Notes under the pieces: generated by a model
Seen by the model: the letters and a program-made list of their open reading frames with translations, nothing else
The model's database searches: none
Told to the model about the DNA's origin: nothing
Assembly (NCBI RefSeq): GCF_900115955.1
Contig: NZ_FOYL01000004.1
Span: forward strand, 558,001 to 622,000
Direction of reading: 5' to 3'
DNA: 64,000 nt
Source: Lentzea waywayandensis
Lineage (GTDB): Bacteria > Actinomycetota > Actinomycetes > Mycobacteriales > Pseudonocardiaceae
Made by a program: the position numbers and the translations under genes
Shown: positions 28,094 through 36,406 of the stretch, piece after piece
How positions within the stretch are numbered: the first letter of the stretch is position 1
How the letters are laid out: each line of letters opens with the position of its first letter

Positions 28094-31000
28094 ATGCAGA
28101 CCTGGGCAAAGCGCGGACTTCAGACCGCGTTTGTCACTGGTGGTTTGCTGATGCTCGGTACGGGCATCGCTTCTGCCCAGGAGAACGTCGACCCGGACGC
28201 AGCGCCTCCGGCCGTCGACGTCGCGGCCGCTGTTCCGATCAAGGCCGACCAGAACAAGCTGGCCACCCCGGTCAAGGAGATCACGGTCCCCAAGGTGGAC
28301 CGGACGATCAGCACGGACCGCGTCACCAGCGCGGTGCCCACCCGCACGGCAGCGCCCGTCGCGAACCCGCTGGTCCGTCAGGCCGGCGAGCGCCTTCAGG
28401 GCACCCCGCTCCAGAACCTGGTGCGCGGCAACACGATCCAGGCGCACGTCGATGTGCCGATCAACATCTGCGGTAACGCGATCGCGGTTCTCGCCAACAC
28501 CGAGGCGACCGGCGACTGCTCCCAGAACACGCACCGCGACGGCACGATCGTCACCGATGGCGCGGGCCAGGCTCTCGCCGGCAACGTCGTCGCCGTCAAC
28601 CACGTGCTCCCGGTCCAGCTGACCGGCAACGCGATCGCGGCGGGCGGCAACGCCACCACCAACACCGACGCACAGCAGGTCTCCACGACCGGCGGCGACA
28701 TCACCACCAACGGTGACAAGGGCGCCATCTCCGGCAACGTCGTCGCCGAGCACGGCGCGACCCCGGTCCAGATCACCGGCAACGGTGTGGGTGCGGCCGG
28801 CATCGCCGACGCCAACTCGACCGCCGACACGTTCGCCTCCTCCGAGGGCGACGTCCTGACGAGCGGCAAGAACAGCTCGATCTCCGGCAACGCCGTGCCC
28901 CTCGCCCTGGCCCCGCTGGCCGAGGTCAACGGCAACGCGGCCGCCGCCGCGAGCAACGCCACCACCGACTCGGTGCAGTCCGGCACCGCGTACGCCGGTG
29001 GCAAGACCGACACCAACGGCGACCCGGCCACGCTCGCCGGCAACGTCGTGGCGCCCGCCCTCTCGGGCCCCGTCACGGTCGACGACAACGCCGCCGCCGC
29101 CGGTGGCAACGCGACCGCCGTCAGCGAGACGACCAACGAGTCGATCGCCGGTGGCATCATCCACACGTTCGGCGACGGTTCCACGGCGTCCGGCAACATC
29201 GCCGGCGCGCCGGTCGCGCTGCCGACCTCCGCGGGCGGCAACGGCGCCTCGATCGTCGGCAACGCGCTGACCGACCACACCAACAAGTCGCACTCGAAGT
29301 CGGGCGGCGAGGCCTACACGGTCGCCGACCACTCGGTGCTGTCCGGCAACATCGCGGACCTCCCGCCGGCCACGGCCATCGACGTGTGCGGCAACGGTGC
29401 GACGCTGGCCGGTCAGGCTGCGGGCACCTGCGAGAACGACGTCAAGTCGATCACCTCGGGCTACCAGGGCACGACGGGCACCGACTCCGTCATCTCCGGC
29501 AACATCGCGTCCACCCCCGTCGCGACGCCCGCCGAGGTCTACGGCCTCGCCGCCGCCCTCGGTGGCCAGGCGACCGGTTCGGCCGACGAGGTCAAGGTGG
29601 TCCGCTCCAGCGGTACCCCGAACACCGAGGACGACAACGGCACGGTCTCCAGCAACATCGTGACCGCCCCGACCGCGGCCGCACCGCAGGTCTTCGCGGT
29701 GACCGCCGGCCTGGTCGGCAACACCGTCTCGGACACGTCGAACGACACCACGGTCGAGGCGGGCAACAACCCCCACGCGACCGGCAAGAAGAGCTCGGCC
29801 TCCGGCAACATCGTCCAGGTCCCGACCTCGACGCCGGCCCAGGTCTTCGCCGACGGTGCCACCCTGGTCGGCAACAACAAGACCACGGGCGACAACGCCA
29901 CCGACATGAAGGCCGGCGGCGACGCTCTCACCACCGGTGAGCAGGGCTCCATCGCGGGCAACGTCGTCTCGGCTCCGGTCGCCACCGGCACCCAGGTGCT
30001 CGGCTGGTCGGTCGGCGGCGGCAGCAACGTCGACGCCTTCTCCACCAACGACCTGTCGTCCGTCGCCGGTGGCGACGTCAACAGCAACGGTGACGGTGGT
30101 TCGGTCTCCGGCAACCTGATCGGCGCGCAGCCGGCCGTCCTCCCGGCTGTCCCGGGCAACACGGTCGCCGCAGCCGGCATCACCAACTCCGACGTGGTGT
30201 CCGACACCAACGTCGTGTCCGGTGCCGACAGCTACTCCACGGCCGACGACGCCTCGGTGTCCGGCAACCTGATCCACGTCCCCGCCAACGCCGTCGCCGG
30301 CGTGTACGCGGACTCGGTCGCGGCTGCGGGCAACGCGACGACCGTCACGGACAAGACGTCGTACACCCAGGCCGGTGGCGAGATGCTCACGGAGGGCAGC
30401 GGCCCGCTGTCCGCCCGCGAGATGACCGTTCCGGTCGAGGCCGCTGCCAAGGTCGCGCGCATCCCCGTCGAGGTCGTCGGCCAGGCGACCACGCTGGGCA
30501 CGAGCGACGACACGCAGCTCACCGGCGAGGACACCGATGGCACCCTGCGTGCCGCGCAGCTCAAGGGCCTGGAGCTCCCCAAGGGCGTCGACAGCCTGCT
30601 GAAGGCCAACGAGGTTCCGACGTTCCACGGCCTCGACAGCAAGCTGCCCGTGAACCAGCTGCCGAACCCGGCTGACCTGGCGGCTCTGGCCGGCCAGCTG
30701 CCCACCCCGGCGCTGCCCGCGGTGGCGCAGGAGCGCTCCGCTCTGCCGGTCAACGGCGGCACCGCCGGCCTCACGCCGAACGTCCAGGGCCTGCCCCTCG
30801 GCCAGGTGCTGGAGGCCGCGAAGGGTCTGATCCCGGCCGGCGCCACCGAGCGCTCGCTGCCGTCCCTCCCGATCACCGCCCCGGCCCTGCCGGTGCCGGT
30901 GCAGCTGCCCGCGCTGCCCACCGAGCGCTCGCTGCCCACGCTGCCCGTCGACGGCCCGGCCTCCCTCTCGGGTCTGAACCTGAACCCGACCCAGGGCCTC

Positions 31001-31108
31001 GCGCCGCAGGCTGACGAGCGCGCGCTGCCGCAGCTGCCGTTCAACGCCCCGGCGCTCGCCATGATCGACCCGGCCAACCTGTTCCAGACGGTGACCGGCT
31101 CGCTGTAA
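28094..31108 (+). CDS. Large secreted chaplin-like repeat protein
   Basis: 1004 residues, ATG 28094 with AAGGAG six nt upstream. Signal peptide (LQTAFVTGGLLMLGTGIASA). Residues 110-771 are thirteen tandem units, twelve of exactly 51 residues (the last is 50), followed by a degraded fourteenth to about 822. Each unit starts (I/V/L/A)(S/A)GN(V/I), then a VP-x-V-type stretch, then a second GN about 15 residues on, then a Gly/Thr/Asp-rich end. Units 1 and 7 carry paired cysteines (PINICGNAIAV with C at +16; AIDVCGNGATL with C at +14). This pattern resembles the chaplin domain (SGNVVQVPVxxPVNVCGN...C). The C-terminus (about 870-1004) is Pro/Leu-rich with four ER(S/A)LP-type boxes. No sortase motif or membrane anchor. 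Probably a surface-coat protein; the chaplin relation is inference. Confidence 0.8.
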   Translation: MQTWAKRGLQTAFVTGGLLMLGTGIASAQENVDPDAAPPAVDVAAAVPIKADQNKLATPVKEITVPKVDRTISTDRVTSAVPTRTAAPVANPLVRQAGERLQGTPLQNLVRGNTIQAHVDVPINICGNAIAVLANTEATGDCSQNTHRDGTIVTDGAGQALAGNVVAVNHVLPVQLTGNAIAAGGNATTNTDAQQVSTTGGDITTNGDKGAISGNVVAEHGATPVQITGNGVGAAGIADANSTADTFASSEGDVLTSGKNSSISGNAVPLALAPLAEVNGNAAAAASNATTDSVQSGTAYAGGKTDTNGDPATLAGNVVAPALSGPVTVDDNAAAAGGNATAVSETTNESIAGGIIHTFGDGSTASGNIAGAPVALPTSAGGNGASIVGNALTDHTNKSHSKSGGEAYTVADHSVLSGNIADLPPATAIDVCGNGATLAGQAAGTCENDVKSITSGYQGTTGTDSVISGNIASTPVATPAEVYGLAAALGGQATGSADEVKVVRSSGTPNTEDDNGTVSSNIVTAPTAAAPQVFAVTAGLVGNTVSDTSNDTTVEAGNNPHATGKKSSASGNIVQVPTSTPAQVFADGATLVGNNKTTGDNATDMKAGGDALTTGEQGSIAGNVVSAPVATGTQVLGWSVGGGSNVDAFSTNDLSSVAGGDVNSNGDGGSVSGNLIGAQPAVLPAVPGNTVAAAGITNSDVVSDTNVVSGADSYSTADDASVSGNLIHVPANAVAGVYADSVAAAGNATTVTDKTSYTQAGGEMLTEGSGPLSAREMTVPVEAAAKVARIPVEVVGQATTLGTSDDTQLTGEDTDGTLRAAQLKGLELPKGVDSLLKANEVPTFHGLDSKLPVNQLPNPADLAALAGQLPTPALPAVAQERSALPVNGGTAGLTPNVQGLPLGQVLEAAKGLIPAGATERSLPSLPITAPALPVPVQLPALPTERSLPTLPVDGPASLSGLNLNPTQGLAPQADERALPQLPFNAPALAMIDPANLFQTVTGSL
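28421..30559 (+). repeat. Tandem 153-bp coding repeats (51-residue units)
   Basis: Thirteen units begin at residues 110, 161, 212, 263, 314, 365, 416, 467, 518, 569, 620, 671 and 722 of the protein; the spacing is exactly 51 except for the last unit (50). A weak fourteenth follows. Identity between units is low at most positions, while the SGN(V/I) start and the second GN are held, so the array is old and under selection for period rather than recently amplified. Confidence 0.85.
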
Positions 31109-31144
31109 CACCCCGCAGTTGTAACACCCTCCTCCGGTAAGAAA

Positions 31145-31181
31145 CTGAGCCCCAGCGACAGACGTTGTCGCTGGGGCTCAG
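31145..31181. terminator. Strong terminator hairpin
   Basis: Perfect 16-bp arms CTGAGCCCCAGCGACA (31145-31160) and TGTCGCTGGGGCTCAG (31166-31181) with a 5-nt loop, 36 bp after the chaplin-like gene. It also overlaps the stop of the decayed GGDEF frame coming from the other side. Confidence 0.92.
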
Positions 31182-31690
31182 TGCCGTGCGGGGGGTGTTT
31201 GTGCTGTTGAGAGAACGTTCTGTGGCTCCGCATCGCCGTCACTCGTCACCCAGTGGACGTGCGGCCGTTCCCCGACGATCTGCCGGATCAACTCCGCGAT
31301 CGGCGCCCCGTCCCCGAAGTCGTGCTCGGCCAGCACCGCCAGCACCGAGTCCCCGTAGCGCGCGACCGTGAAGTCGGGCCGCAACCCTTGCCGCAGAGTC
31401 TTCGCCGCGGTCAGCACGTCGTCCGGCCCCGTGACCAGGACCAGCGTCACGAGCGTGCCGCGTGTGCGGGCGCGGATGAGCGCCTGCTCCAGGCGATCGA
31501 GCAGCAGCGCGTGTCCGGGCAGGCCTGTGAGCGGGTCGTGCAGCACAGTCCGGTTCTAGCCGAGGCCAGGGCTGTTGACCAGCACCGGCGCGACGATCAG
31601 CCCCGCACGGGTGAGTCCATCCGCTCGAACAACAACCTCGCCGCCCCGATCGGCGTGCTGCGGAAAGTCACGGACGCCGGAGGCGCCCAG
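31178..31690 (-). pseudogene. Decayed PAS/GGDEF diguanylate cyclase remnant
   Basis: An open frame at 31178-31546 gives 122 residues beginning HDPLTGLPGHALLLDRLEQA, the start of a GGDEF domain, but where GGDEF should be it has ARYGDSVLAVLAE, and the metal-binding half is shortened. Just upstream, separated by an in-frame TAG and apparent frameshifts, are PAS-like fragments in two frames (VTFRSTPIGAARLLFER and ADGLTRAGLIVAPVLVN). The simplest reading is a PAS-GGDEF gene broken by several mutations. The GGDEF part is fairly sure, the PAS part less so. The rest of the spacer up to dnaB shows nothing recognisable. Confidence 0.6.
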
Positions 31691-31953
31691 CTTCCCGGAA
31701 TGCAGGGTTCAACGCAGGGGTGCCTTCCAGCCAACGCGCCGCCCAACTCAGACGCGGCGCTGCCGATGTACCGGCCAACCCGAGTTCCGCCCAGGGCGTG
31801 TGGTGTGGCGAAGGCCGGTTGGTAGCGGGAAGTGCTTGTTGATCTTGAGCTGGTGGTACTCGCACGCGCCAGCAGCCGGATCGCCAGCCGAGACTTTGCC
31901 GGGACCCTGACTCCGGTCCTGACGTCGCATCCCCGCGCGGCGCGGGGCGTTGC

Positions 31954-34005
31954 TCAGGTCTGGGCCAGGTCGGTGAAGCGGCTGTAGTGCAGCTGGTGCG
32001 CCACGACGATGGTCGCGGTCGGGCCCGCGCGGTGCTTGGCGATGATCAGGTCGGCCTCGCCGGCGCGCGGGTCGTCTCGTTCCCAGGCGTCCGGGCGGTT
32101 GACCAGGATGACCATGTCGGCGTCCTGCTCCAGGGAGCCTGACTCTCGGAGGTCGGAGAGCATCGGGCGCTTGTCGGTTCGCTGTTCAGGACCACGGTTC
32201 AGCTGGGAGATCGCGATGACCGGGACGTGGAGCTCCTTGGCGATGAGCTTCAGGTTTCGCGAGAACTCCGAGACTTCCTGCTGGCGCGACTCGGTCTTCT
32301 TGCCCGACGACATCAGCTGGAGGTAGTCGACGACCACGAGCTTGAGGTCGTGCCGCTGCTTGAGGCGGCGGGCCTTGGCCCGGATCTCCATCATCGTCAG
32401 GTTCGGGCTGTCGTCGACGAAGAGCGGGGCCTCGCTGATCTCGCTCATGCGGCGGGCCAGGCGGGTCCAGTCGTCGTCGCTCATCGTGCCGCCGCGCATG
32501 TCGCTCAGGCGGATGCGCGCCTCGGCGGAGAGCATGCGCATGACGATCTCGGTGCGGCTCATTTCCAGGCTGAAGATGGCGCTGGTCATGCCGTGCTTGA
32601 CGGAGCACGACCTGGCGAAGTCCAGGCCCAGCGTCGAGTTGTGGGTCGGGATCATCGTCTTGCCCGCGAGGTACAGGTGGTCGTGGTTGTCGACCTCGAC
32701 GCAGCGCACCGGCACGGAGGCGACCGGGCGCACGGCGACGATCTCCACCTGGTCGTGCCTGCCGAGGCCCGCGATCAGTTCGGCCAGGTCGCTGCGCAGA
32801 CGGGCGAAGCGGCCGTCGATCTGCAGGGCGGCGAGCAGTTCCTCGCGCTGCTTGCGGGACGCGCGCAGGTACGCGGCGGGGATGTGCGGGTCGTCGGCCA
32901 GGTCGAGGTCCTTGGCGACGCGCAGTTCGTCGTCGGTCAGTTCCAGGTCGCCCAGGCCCGAGAGGAACAGGCCGAGCGAACGCGGCGACAGCGGCAACGA
33001 GACCGAAGGCAGGTCCCAGGCTGCGGACAGGCGCACGAACATGCGGCACACGCCGACGCGCTCGAACAGCTGCGCGGTGGTGCGGATCGCCCAGAAGCCG
33101 CCGGTCTCGCTGCACGACTCCGTCAGCCACTGGTGTTCGCCGTCGGCCACGATGACCGTGCCGTCGGAGAACTCGACCTCGAAGCACGGGCGGCCCGTCA
33201 TCACCTCGGTCGCCGCGACCACTCGGGTCGGGCGGCCGTCGGCGCCGATCAGGAACTCCCCGACGGAGACCTCGCCCATCGTCGTCCAGCCGGACGGGGT
33301 GGGCAGCGGCGTGTCCAGTGCCAGCGCCTTGCCGACACCGGGACGGGCGGCGACGATGATCATCTGACCGCCGTGCAGGCCGTTGGTCAGTGCGTCGAGG
33401 TCGGCGAAGCCCGTGGGGATGCCCTGCGAGATGCCGCCCCGGGACGCGATCGCGTCGATCTCGTCCATCGTCGGCTGGAGCAGGTCCTCGAGGGCGACGT
33501 AGTCCTCGGTGGTGCGGCGGTCGGTGACCTCGTAGATCGCGGCCTGCGCGCGGTCGACCACCTCGTCGACGTCCGCGCCCTCGGCACCGTTGTACCCGAG
33601 CTGCACGATGCGGGTGCCCGCCTCGACGAGACGGCGCAGCACCGCCTTCTCGGCGACGATCTCGGCGTAGTAGCCGGCGTTCGCGGCCGTCGGGACCGTC
33701 GCGATCAACGTGTGCAGGTACGGCGCGCCGCCCACGCGCAGCAGTTCGCCGCGGCGTTCGAGCTCGGCCGAGATGGTGATCGGGTCGGCCGGTTCGCCGC
33801 GGCCGTACAGGTCGAGGATGCAGTCGTAGATCGCCTGGTGCGCCGGGCGGTAGAAGTCGTTCGGCGCGAGCGCCTCGATGACGTCCGCGATCGCGTCCTT
33901 CGACAGCAGCATGCCGCCCAGAACGGACTGCTCCGCGGCGAGGTCCTGCGGCGGTTGACGCTCGAATGCGGGCTCCGCCATGCCCCGGTCGTCCACGAGC
34001 GCCAC
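31954..34005 (-). CDS. dnaB: Replicative DNA helicase DnaB, intein-containing precursor
   Basis: 683 residues from GTG 34005 (MALVDDRGMAEPAFERQPPQ), chosen over ATG 33981 for its homologous N-terminus and upstream AGGGGTG. N-terminal domain: AAEQSVLGGMLLSKDAIADV, FYRPAHQAIYDCILDLYGRG. The RecA-like domain starts IPTGFADLDALTNGLHGGQM, then RPGVGK, where a 230-residue intein (227-456) interrupts the Walker A motif before STLGLDFARS. Downstream motifs: FSLEMSRTEIVMRMLSAEA, VVVDYLQLMSSG, AISQLNRGPEQRTDKRPMLS, DLRESGSLEQDADMVILVNR. The mature helicase is about 453 residues. It unwinds DNA at replication forks. Confidence 0.96.
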   Translation of the reverse strand: MALVDDRGMAEPAFERQPPQDLAAEQSVLGGMLLSKDAIADVIEALAPNDFYRPAHQAIYDCILDLYGRGEPADPITISAELERRGELLRVGGAPYLHTLIATVPTAANAGYYAEIVAEKAVLRRLVEAGTRIVQLGYNGAEGADVDEVVDRAQAAIYEVTDRRTTEDYVALEDLLQPTMDEIDAIASRGGISQGIPTGFADLDALTNGLHGGQMIIVAARPGVGKALALDTPLPTPSGWTTMGEVSVGEFLIGADGRPTRVVAATEVMTGRPCFEVEFSDGTVIVADGEHQWLTESCSETGGFWAIRTTAQLFERVGVCRMFVRLSAAWDLPSVSLPLSPRSLGLFLSGLGDLELTDDELRVAKDLDLADDPHIPAAYLRASRKQREELLAALQIDGRFARLRSDLAELIAGLGRHDQVEIVAVRPVASVPVRCVEVDNHDHLYLAGKTMIPTHNSTLGLDFARSCSVKHGMTSAIFSLEMSRTEIVMRMLSAEARIRLSDMRGGTMSDDDWTRLARRMSEISEAPLFVDDSPNLTMMEIRAKARRLKQRHDLKLVVVDYLQLMSSGKKTESRQQEVSEFSRNLKLIAKELHVPVIAISQLNRGPEQRTDKRPMLSDLRESGSLEQDADMVILVNRPDAWERDDPRAGEADLIIAKHRAGPTATIVVAHQLHYSRFTDLAQT
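32638..33327 (-). other. Class 3 DnaB intein with decayed homing endonuclease
   Basis: Residues 227-456 of the precursor. The first residue is Ala, not Cys or Ser (ALALDTPLPTPSGWTTMGEV). The class 3 'WCT' triad is present: Trp293 after the block B His (GEHQWLT), Cys435 in block F (VRCVEVDNHDHLYL) and Thr454 in block G (MIPTHN), with Asn456 last and Ser as the first C-extein residue. The middle holds worn LAGLIDADG-type segments (SLGLFLSGLGDLEL; REELLAALQIDGRF) lacking the catalytic acids, so splicing is expected but homing is not. Confidence 0.9.
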
Positions 34006-34156
34006 TGCTGAATCACCCCTGCGAAGAGTCGAAAGCCGGTGCGTGAGTCCCCTAGTTGTACCGCGAGGCACCGACAATTTCGGGCGGCCACGCTGTGCGA
34101 TGGCCTTGCCCTGGTCGCGACGCTAGAGGGACCCGTCCGGAGCAAGCAAACCAGCG

Positions 34157-34393
34157 TGTGGATCGTCCTGTGGACAACTGGGGGACAACCTGTGGATGGA
34201 TGCTCACAGGGGTCGCGACGCTGGGGACAACCTGTTGACAACCGGTGGAGTGACAGAAGTAACCGCAGCTCAGTGGCTGTGCACAAGTTGTGGAAAAAGT
34301 TGTGCGCCACACCCTCGGCGTGTCGCGAAAAACACCCTCTTCGGCGTGTCGTGGCCACGCTGAACGCGCGGTTTATCCACAGGACGTGGACAG
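34157..34393. other. Cluster of DnaA-box-like sequences in the dnaB-rplI spacer
   Basis: Within 240 bp there are two perfect boxes, TGTGGACAA (34169-34177, complement of TTGTCCACA) and TTATCCACA (34373-34381). Near matches are TGTGGATCG (34157), TGTGGATGG (34191), TGGGGACAA (34222), TGTTGACAA (34233), TGTGCACAA (34278), TGTGGAAAA (34289) and CGTGGACAG (34385). Most lie in the same orientation. They occupy the leader of dnaB. The segment 34006-34689 holds no convincing gene; besides this cluster it has the two repeat copies and a terminator. Confidence 0.7.
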
Positions 34394-34500
34394 AGCGGCA
34401 CTGGTCCGAACGAGCGAAAGCGCCACCCACCCGGAGCATTCCGGGTAGGCAGCGCTTCAGCAAACCGAACCGTGGGCGAACCCCACCAACGTGTGGCGCC

Positions 34501-34644
34501 GGGGTCTGCGGGAGCTCCCGCAACGAACACCCGAAGCCGAGCCCTGCGAAGCCGCGTCAGCGGCGAGCAGAGCTCGCTACTCGGCGGAGGTCACGCCTGA
34601 CGAGATCTCCGGGTCTGCGGGGTCGCCCCCGCAATCGACACCGG
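34501..34644. repeat. Two copies of a hairpin-forming repeat
   Basis: Copy A (34501-34533) and copy B (34611-34644) share GGGTCTGCGGG ... CCCGCAA and a following CGA-ACACC-like stretch; each folds as TGCGGG-loop-CCCGCA. They resemble the dispersed GGGTCTG-hairpin-type elements often seen between genes in actinomycetes. A genome-wide count would be needed to be sure. Confidence 0.5.
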
Positions 34645-34645
34645 A

Positions 34646-34680
34646 GTGAGGCCAAGGCGAGCAGCCTTGGCCCGTCTCAC
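34646..34680 (-). terminator. Terminator after rplI
   Basis: GCCAAGGC (34651-34658) and GCCTTGGC (34664-34671) form an 8-bp stem with a 5-nt loop. GTGAG/CTCAC flank it as a second short pairing. It is 10 bp past the rplI stop, ending the ribosomal operon before dnaB. Confidence 0.7.
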
Positions 34681-34689
34681 GGAACCGAG

Positions 34690-35142
34690 TTACTCGCCCG
34701 CGGTCACGACGAGCGGCAGGGCGACGGTGACCTCGGGGTGGAGGCGAACCGTGACCGAGTGCTTGCCCGTGGTCTTGATGTGACCCGGCAGCTCGATGGC
34801 GCGCTTGTCCAGGACCGGACCACCGGCGGACTTGACGGCAGCCGCCACGTCCGACGCGGTGACCGAGCCGAACAGCTTGGTGCTGCCGGCGGCGGCCTTG
34901 GCCTTGAGCTCCACGGAGAGACCCTCGAGCGCGGTCTTGATCTCCTTGGCGTGGTCCAGGTCGCGCACGCGGCGGGTGTCCTGCGCGCGGGTGATGACCT
35001 GGATCTGCTTCTGCGCGCCACGGGTCGCGACGATCGCGAAGCCACGCGGGAGCAGGTAGTTGCGGCCGTAGCCGTCCTTGACCTCGACGATGTCGCCGGG
35101 AGCGCCAAGGCCGGAAACGTCAGCGGTGAGGATGAGCTTCAT
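34690..35142 (-). CDS. rplI: 50S ribosomal protein L9
   Basis: 150 residues, full length. The N-terminal domain [20 protein letters not shown], then [20 protein letters not shown], is the L9 signature that binds 23S rRNA; a long connecting helix and a C-terminal domain with [20 protein letters not shown] follow. Last gene of the rpsF-ssb-rpsR-rplI operon, 17 bp after rpsR. Confidence 0.98.
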   Translation of the reverse strand: MKLILTADVSGLGAPGDIVEVKDGYGRNYLLPRGFAIVATRGAQKQIQVITRAQDTRRVRDLDHAKEIKTALEGLSVELKAKAAAGSTKLFGSVTASDVAAAVKSAGGPVLDKRAIELPGHIKTTGKHSVTVRLHPEVTVALPLVVTAGE

Positions 35143-35159
35143 CGCAGTGTCTCCTTCTC

Positions 35160-35399
35160 TTAGCGAGCGGTCGAGGTGTAGGGCAGCAGGGCCATCTCAC
35201 GGGCGTTCTTCACGGCAACAGCGACGTCGCGCTGGTGCTGCGAGCAGTTGCCCGTGACGCGGCGGGCACGGATCTTGCCGCGGTCGGAGATGAACTTCCG
35301 AAGCAGCGTCGTGTCCTTGTAGTCGATCAGGTTCGCGCTCTTGTCCTTGCAGAAGGCGCAAACCTTCTTCTTGGGCTTGCGCACAGGCGGCTTGGCCAT
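35160..35399 (-). CDS. rpsR: 30S ribosomal protein S18, zinc-binding (C+) form
   Basis: 79 residues. Contains [20 protein letters not shown] and the rRNA-binding [20 protein letters not shown]. The cysteines Cys14 and Cys17 and the later NCSQH identify the C+ form, which coordinates zinc; many actinobacteria also have a cysteine-free copy expressed under zinc shortage, not present here. Operon member between ssb and rplI. Confidence 0.97.
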   Translation of the reverse strand: MAKPPVRKPKKKVCAFCKDKSANLIDYKDTTLLRKFISDRGKIRARRVTGNCSQHQRDVAVAVKNAREMALLPYTSTAR

Positions 35400-35457
35400 G
35401 TGTCTCTAACTCCTGGATACGCAGTGAATGAAGTACTGGATGACCGGTGCAGTCGGT

Positions 35458-35967
35458 CTAGAAGGGGGGCTCGTCGGCGAAGCCACCAGAGCCGGCCGGC
35501 GGGGCGGAACCCCACGGGTCGTCTGCCGGCGCGCCACCGCCACCGCCACGAGACTGCTGACCGCCGCCGCCGCCGAAGCCGCCGCCACCGCCGCCGTCTC
35601 CACGGCTGACCTTGTTGACCTTCGCGGTCGCGTAGCGCAGCGAGGGGCCGATCTCGTCGACCTCCAGCTCCACGACAGTGCGCTTCTCGCCTTCCTTCGT
35701 CTCGAAGGAACGCTGGCGCAACCGTCCGGAGACGAGCACTCGCGAACCGCGGGTGAGCGACTCGGCCACGTTCTCGGCGACCTGCCGCCACACGTTGCAC
35801 CGCAGGAACAGCGCTTCGCCGTCCTTCCACTCGCCCGAATTCTTGTCGAACGTGCGGGGTGTGGAGGCGACCGTGAAGCTGGCCACCGCCGCACCGGACT
35901 GGGTAAAGCGCAGTTCGGGGTCGGCAGTCAGGTTCCCGACTACCGTGATCGTCGTCTCACCAGCCAT
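35458..35967 (-). CDS. ssb: Single-stranded DNA-binding protein
   Basis: 169 residues. An OB-fold covers about residues 1-110 ([60 protein letters not shown]). A Gly-rich linker follows, and the acidic tip ends DEPPF, the docking peptide for replication and repair partners. It lies between rpsF and rpsR as in other actinobacteria. Confidence 0.97.
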   Translation of the reverse strand: MAGETTITVVGNLTADPELRFTQSGAAVASFTVASTPRTFDKNSGEWKDGEALFLRCNVWRQVAENVAESLTRGSRVLVSGRLRQRSFETKEGEKRTVVELEVDEIGPSLRYATAKVNKVSRGDGGGGGGFGGGGGQQSRGGGGGAPADDPWGSAPPAGSGGFADEPPF

Positions 35968-35996
35968 GTCTTGGGAGCTCCCCTAATTCAGGTTCG

Positions 35997-36305
35997 TCAG
36001 GCCTTGACGGCCGACTTGGCGGGCTCGCGGCGCAGGACCTTCGTCCGGAGCACCGTCTCCTGCAGACCGAGCTGGCGGTCCAGTTCCTTCACCGCGTCAG
36101 GCGTCGAGGTCAGGTCGAGCACCGCGTAGATGCCCTCGCTGTTCTTGTTGATCTCGAAGCTCAACCGGCGCTTGCCCCAGACTTCAACCTTCTCGACGTT
36201 GCCGCCCGACGTCTTGATGACGTTGAGGAACGTGTCGAGAGACGGCGCGATCGTGCGCTCGTCGAGACTGGGGTCGAGGATGACCATCACTTCGTAATGA
36301 CGCAT
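35997..36305 (-). CDS. rpsF: 30S ribosomal protein S6
   Basis: 102 residues from ATG 36305 ([20 protein letters not shown]). This start is fixed by the near-perfect site AGGAGGTGA nine nt upstream; the open frame reaches 36314 but that codon would touch the site. Conserved [20 protein letters not shown]. First gene of the rpsF-ssb-rpsR-rplI operon. Confidence 0.97.
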   Translation of the reverse strand: MRHYEVMVILDPSLDERTIAPSLDTFLNVIKTSGGNVEKVEVWGKRRLSFEINKNSEGIYAVLDLTSTPDAVKELDRQLGLQETVLRTKVLRREPAKSAVKA

Positions 36306-36406
36306 GAGGACCACTCACCTCCTGTGGACTCGCGGCCACGGGCTTTCCGTGGCAGGAGGGTCGTCGCGTCAGCAACTGACAAAGGTTAACAGAGCGCGTC
36401 CGGCGA

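Noticed and set aside
28421-30559. The 153-bp repeats as a CRISPR array or DNA-level tandem repeat
   Set aside because: The units are coding, in frame, strongly diverged in DNA sequence, and without spacer/repeat alternation of CRISPR size.
28091-31111. A 1006-codon open frame on the minus strand opposite the chaplin-like gene
   Set aside because: It mirrors the repeat gene almost end to end, has no signal or domain, and lacks a ribosome-binding site; the plus-strand frame has a signal peptide, AAGGAG and an exact 51-residue period.
34157-34393. The DnaA-box cluster as the chromosomal origin oriC
   Set aside because: No dnaA or dnaN gene flanks it, there are far fewer boxes than in actinomycete origins, and no clear AT-rich unwinding region is present. 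A regulatory or titration site is more likely.
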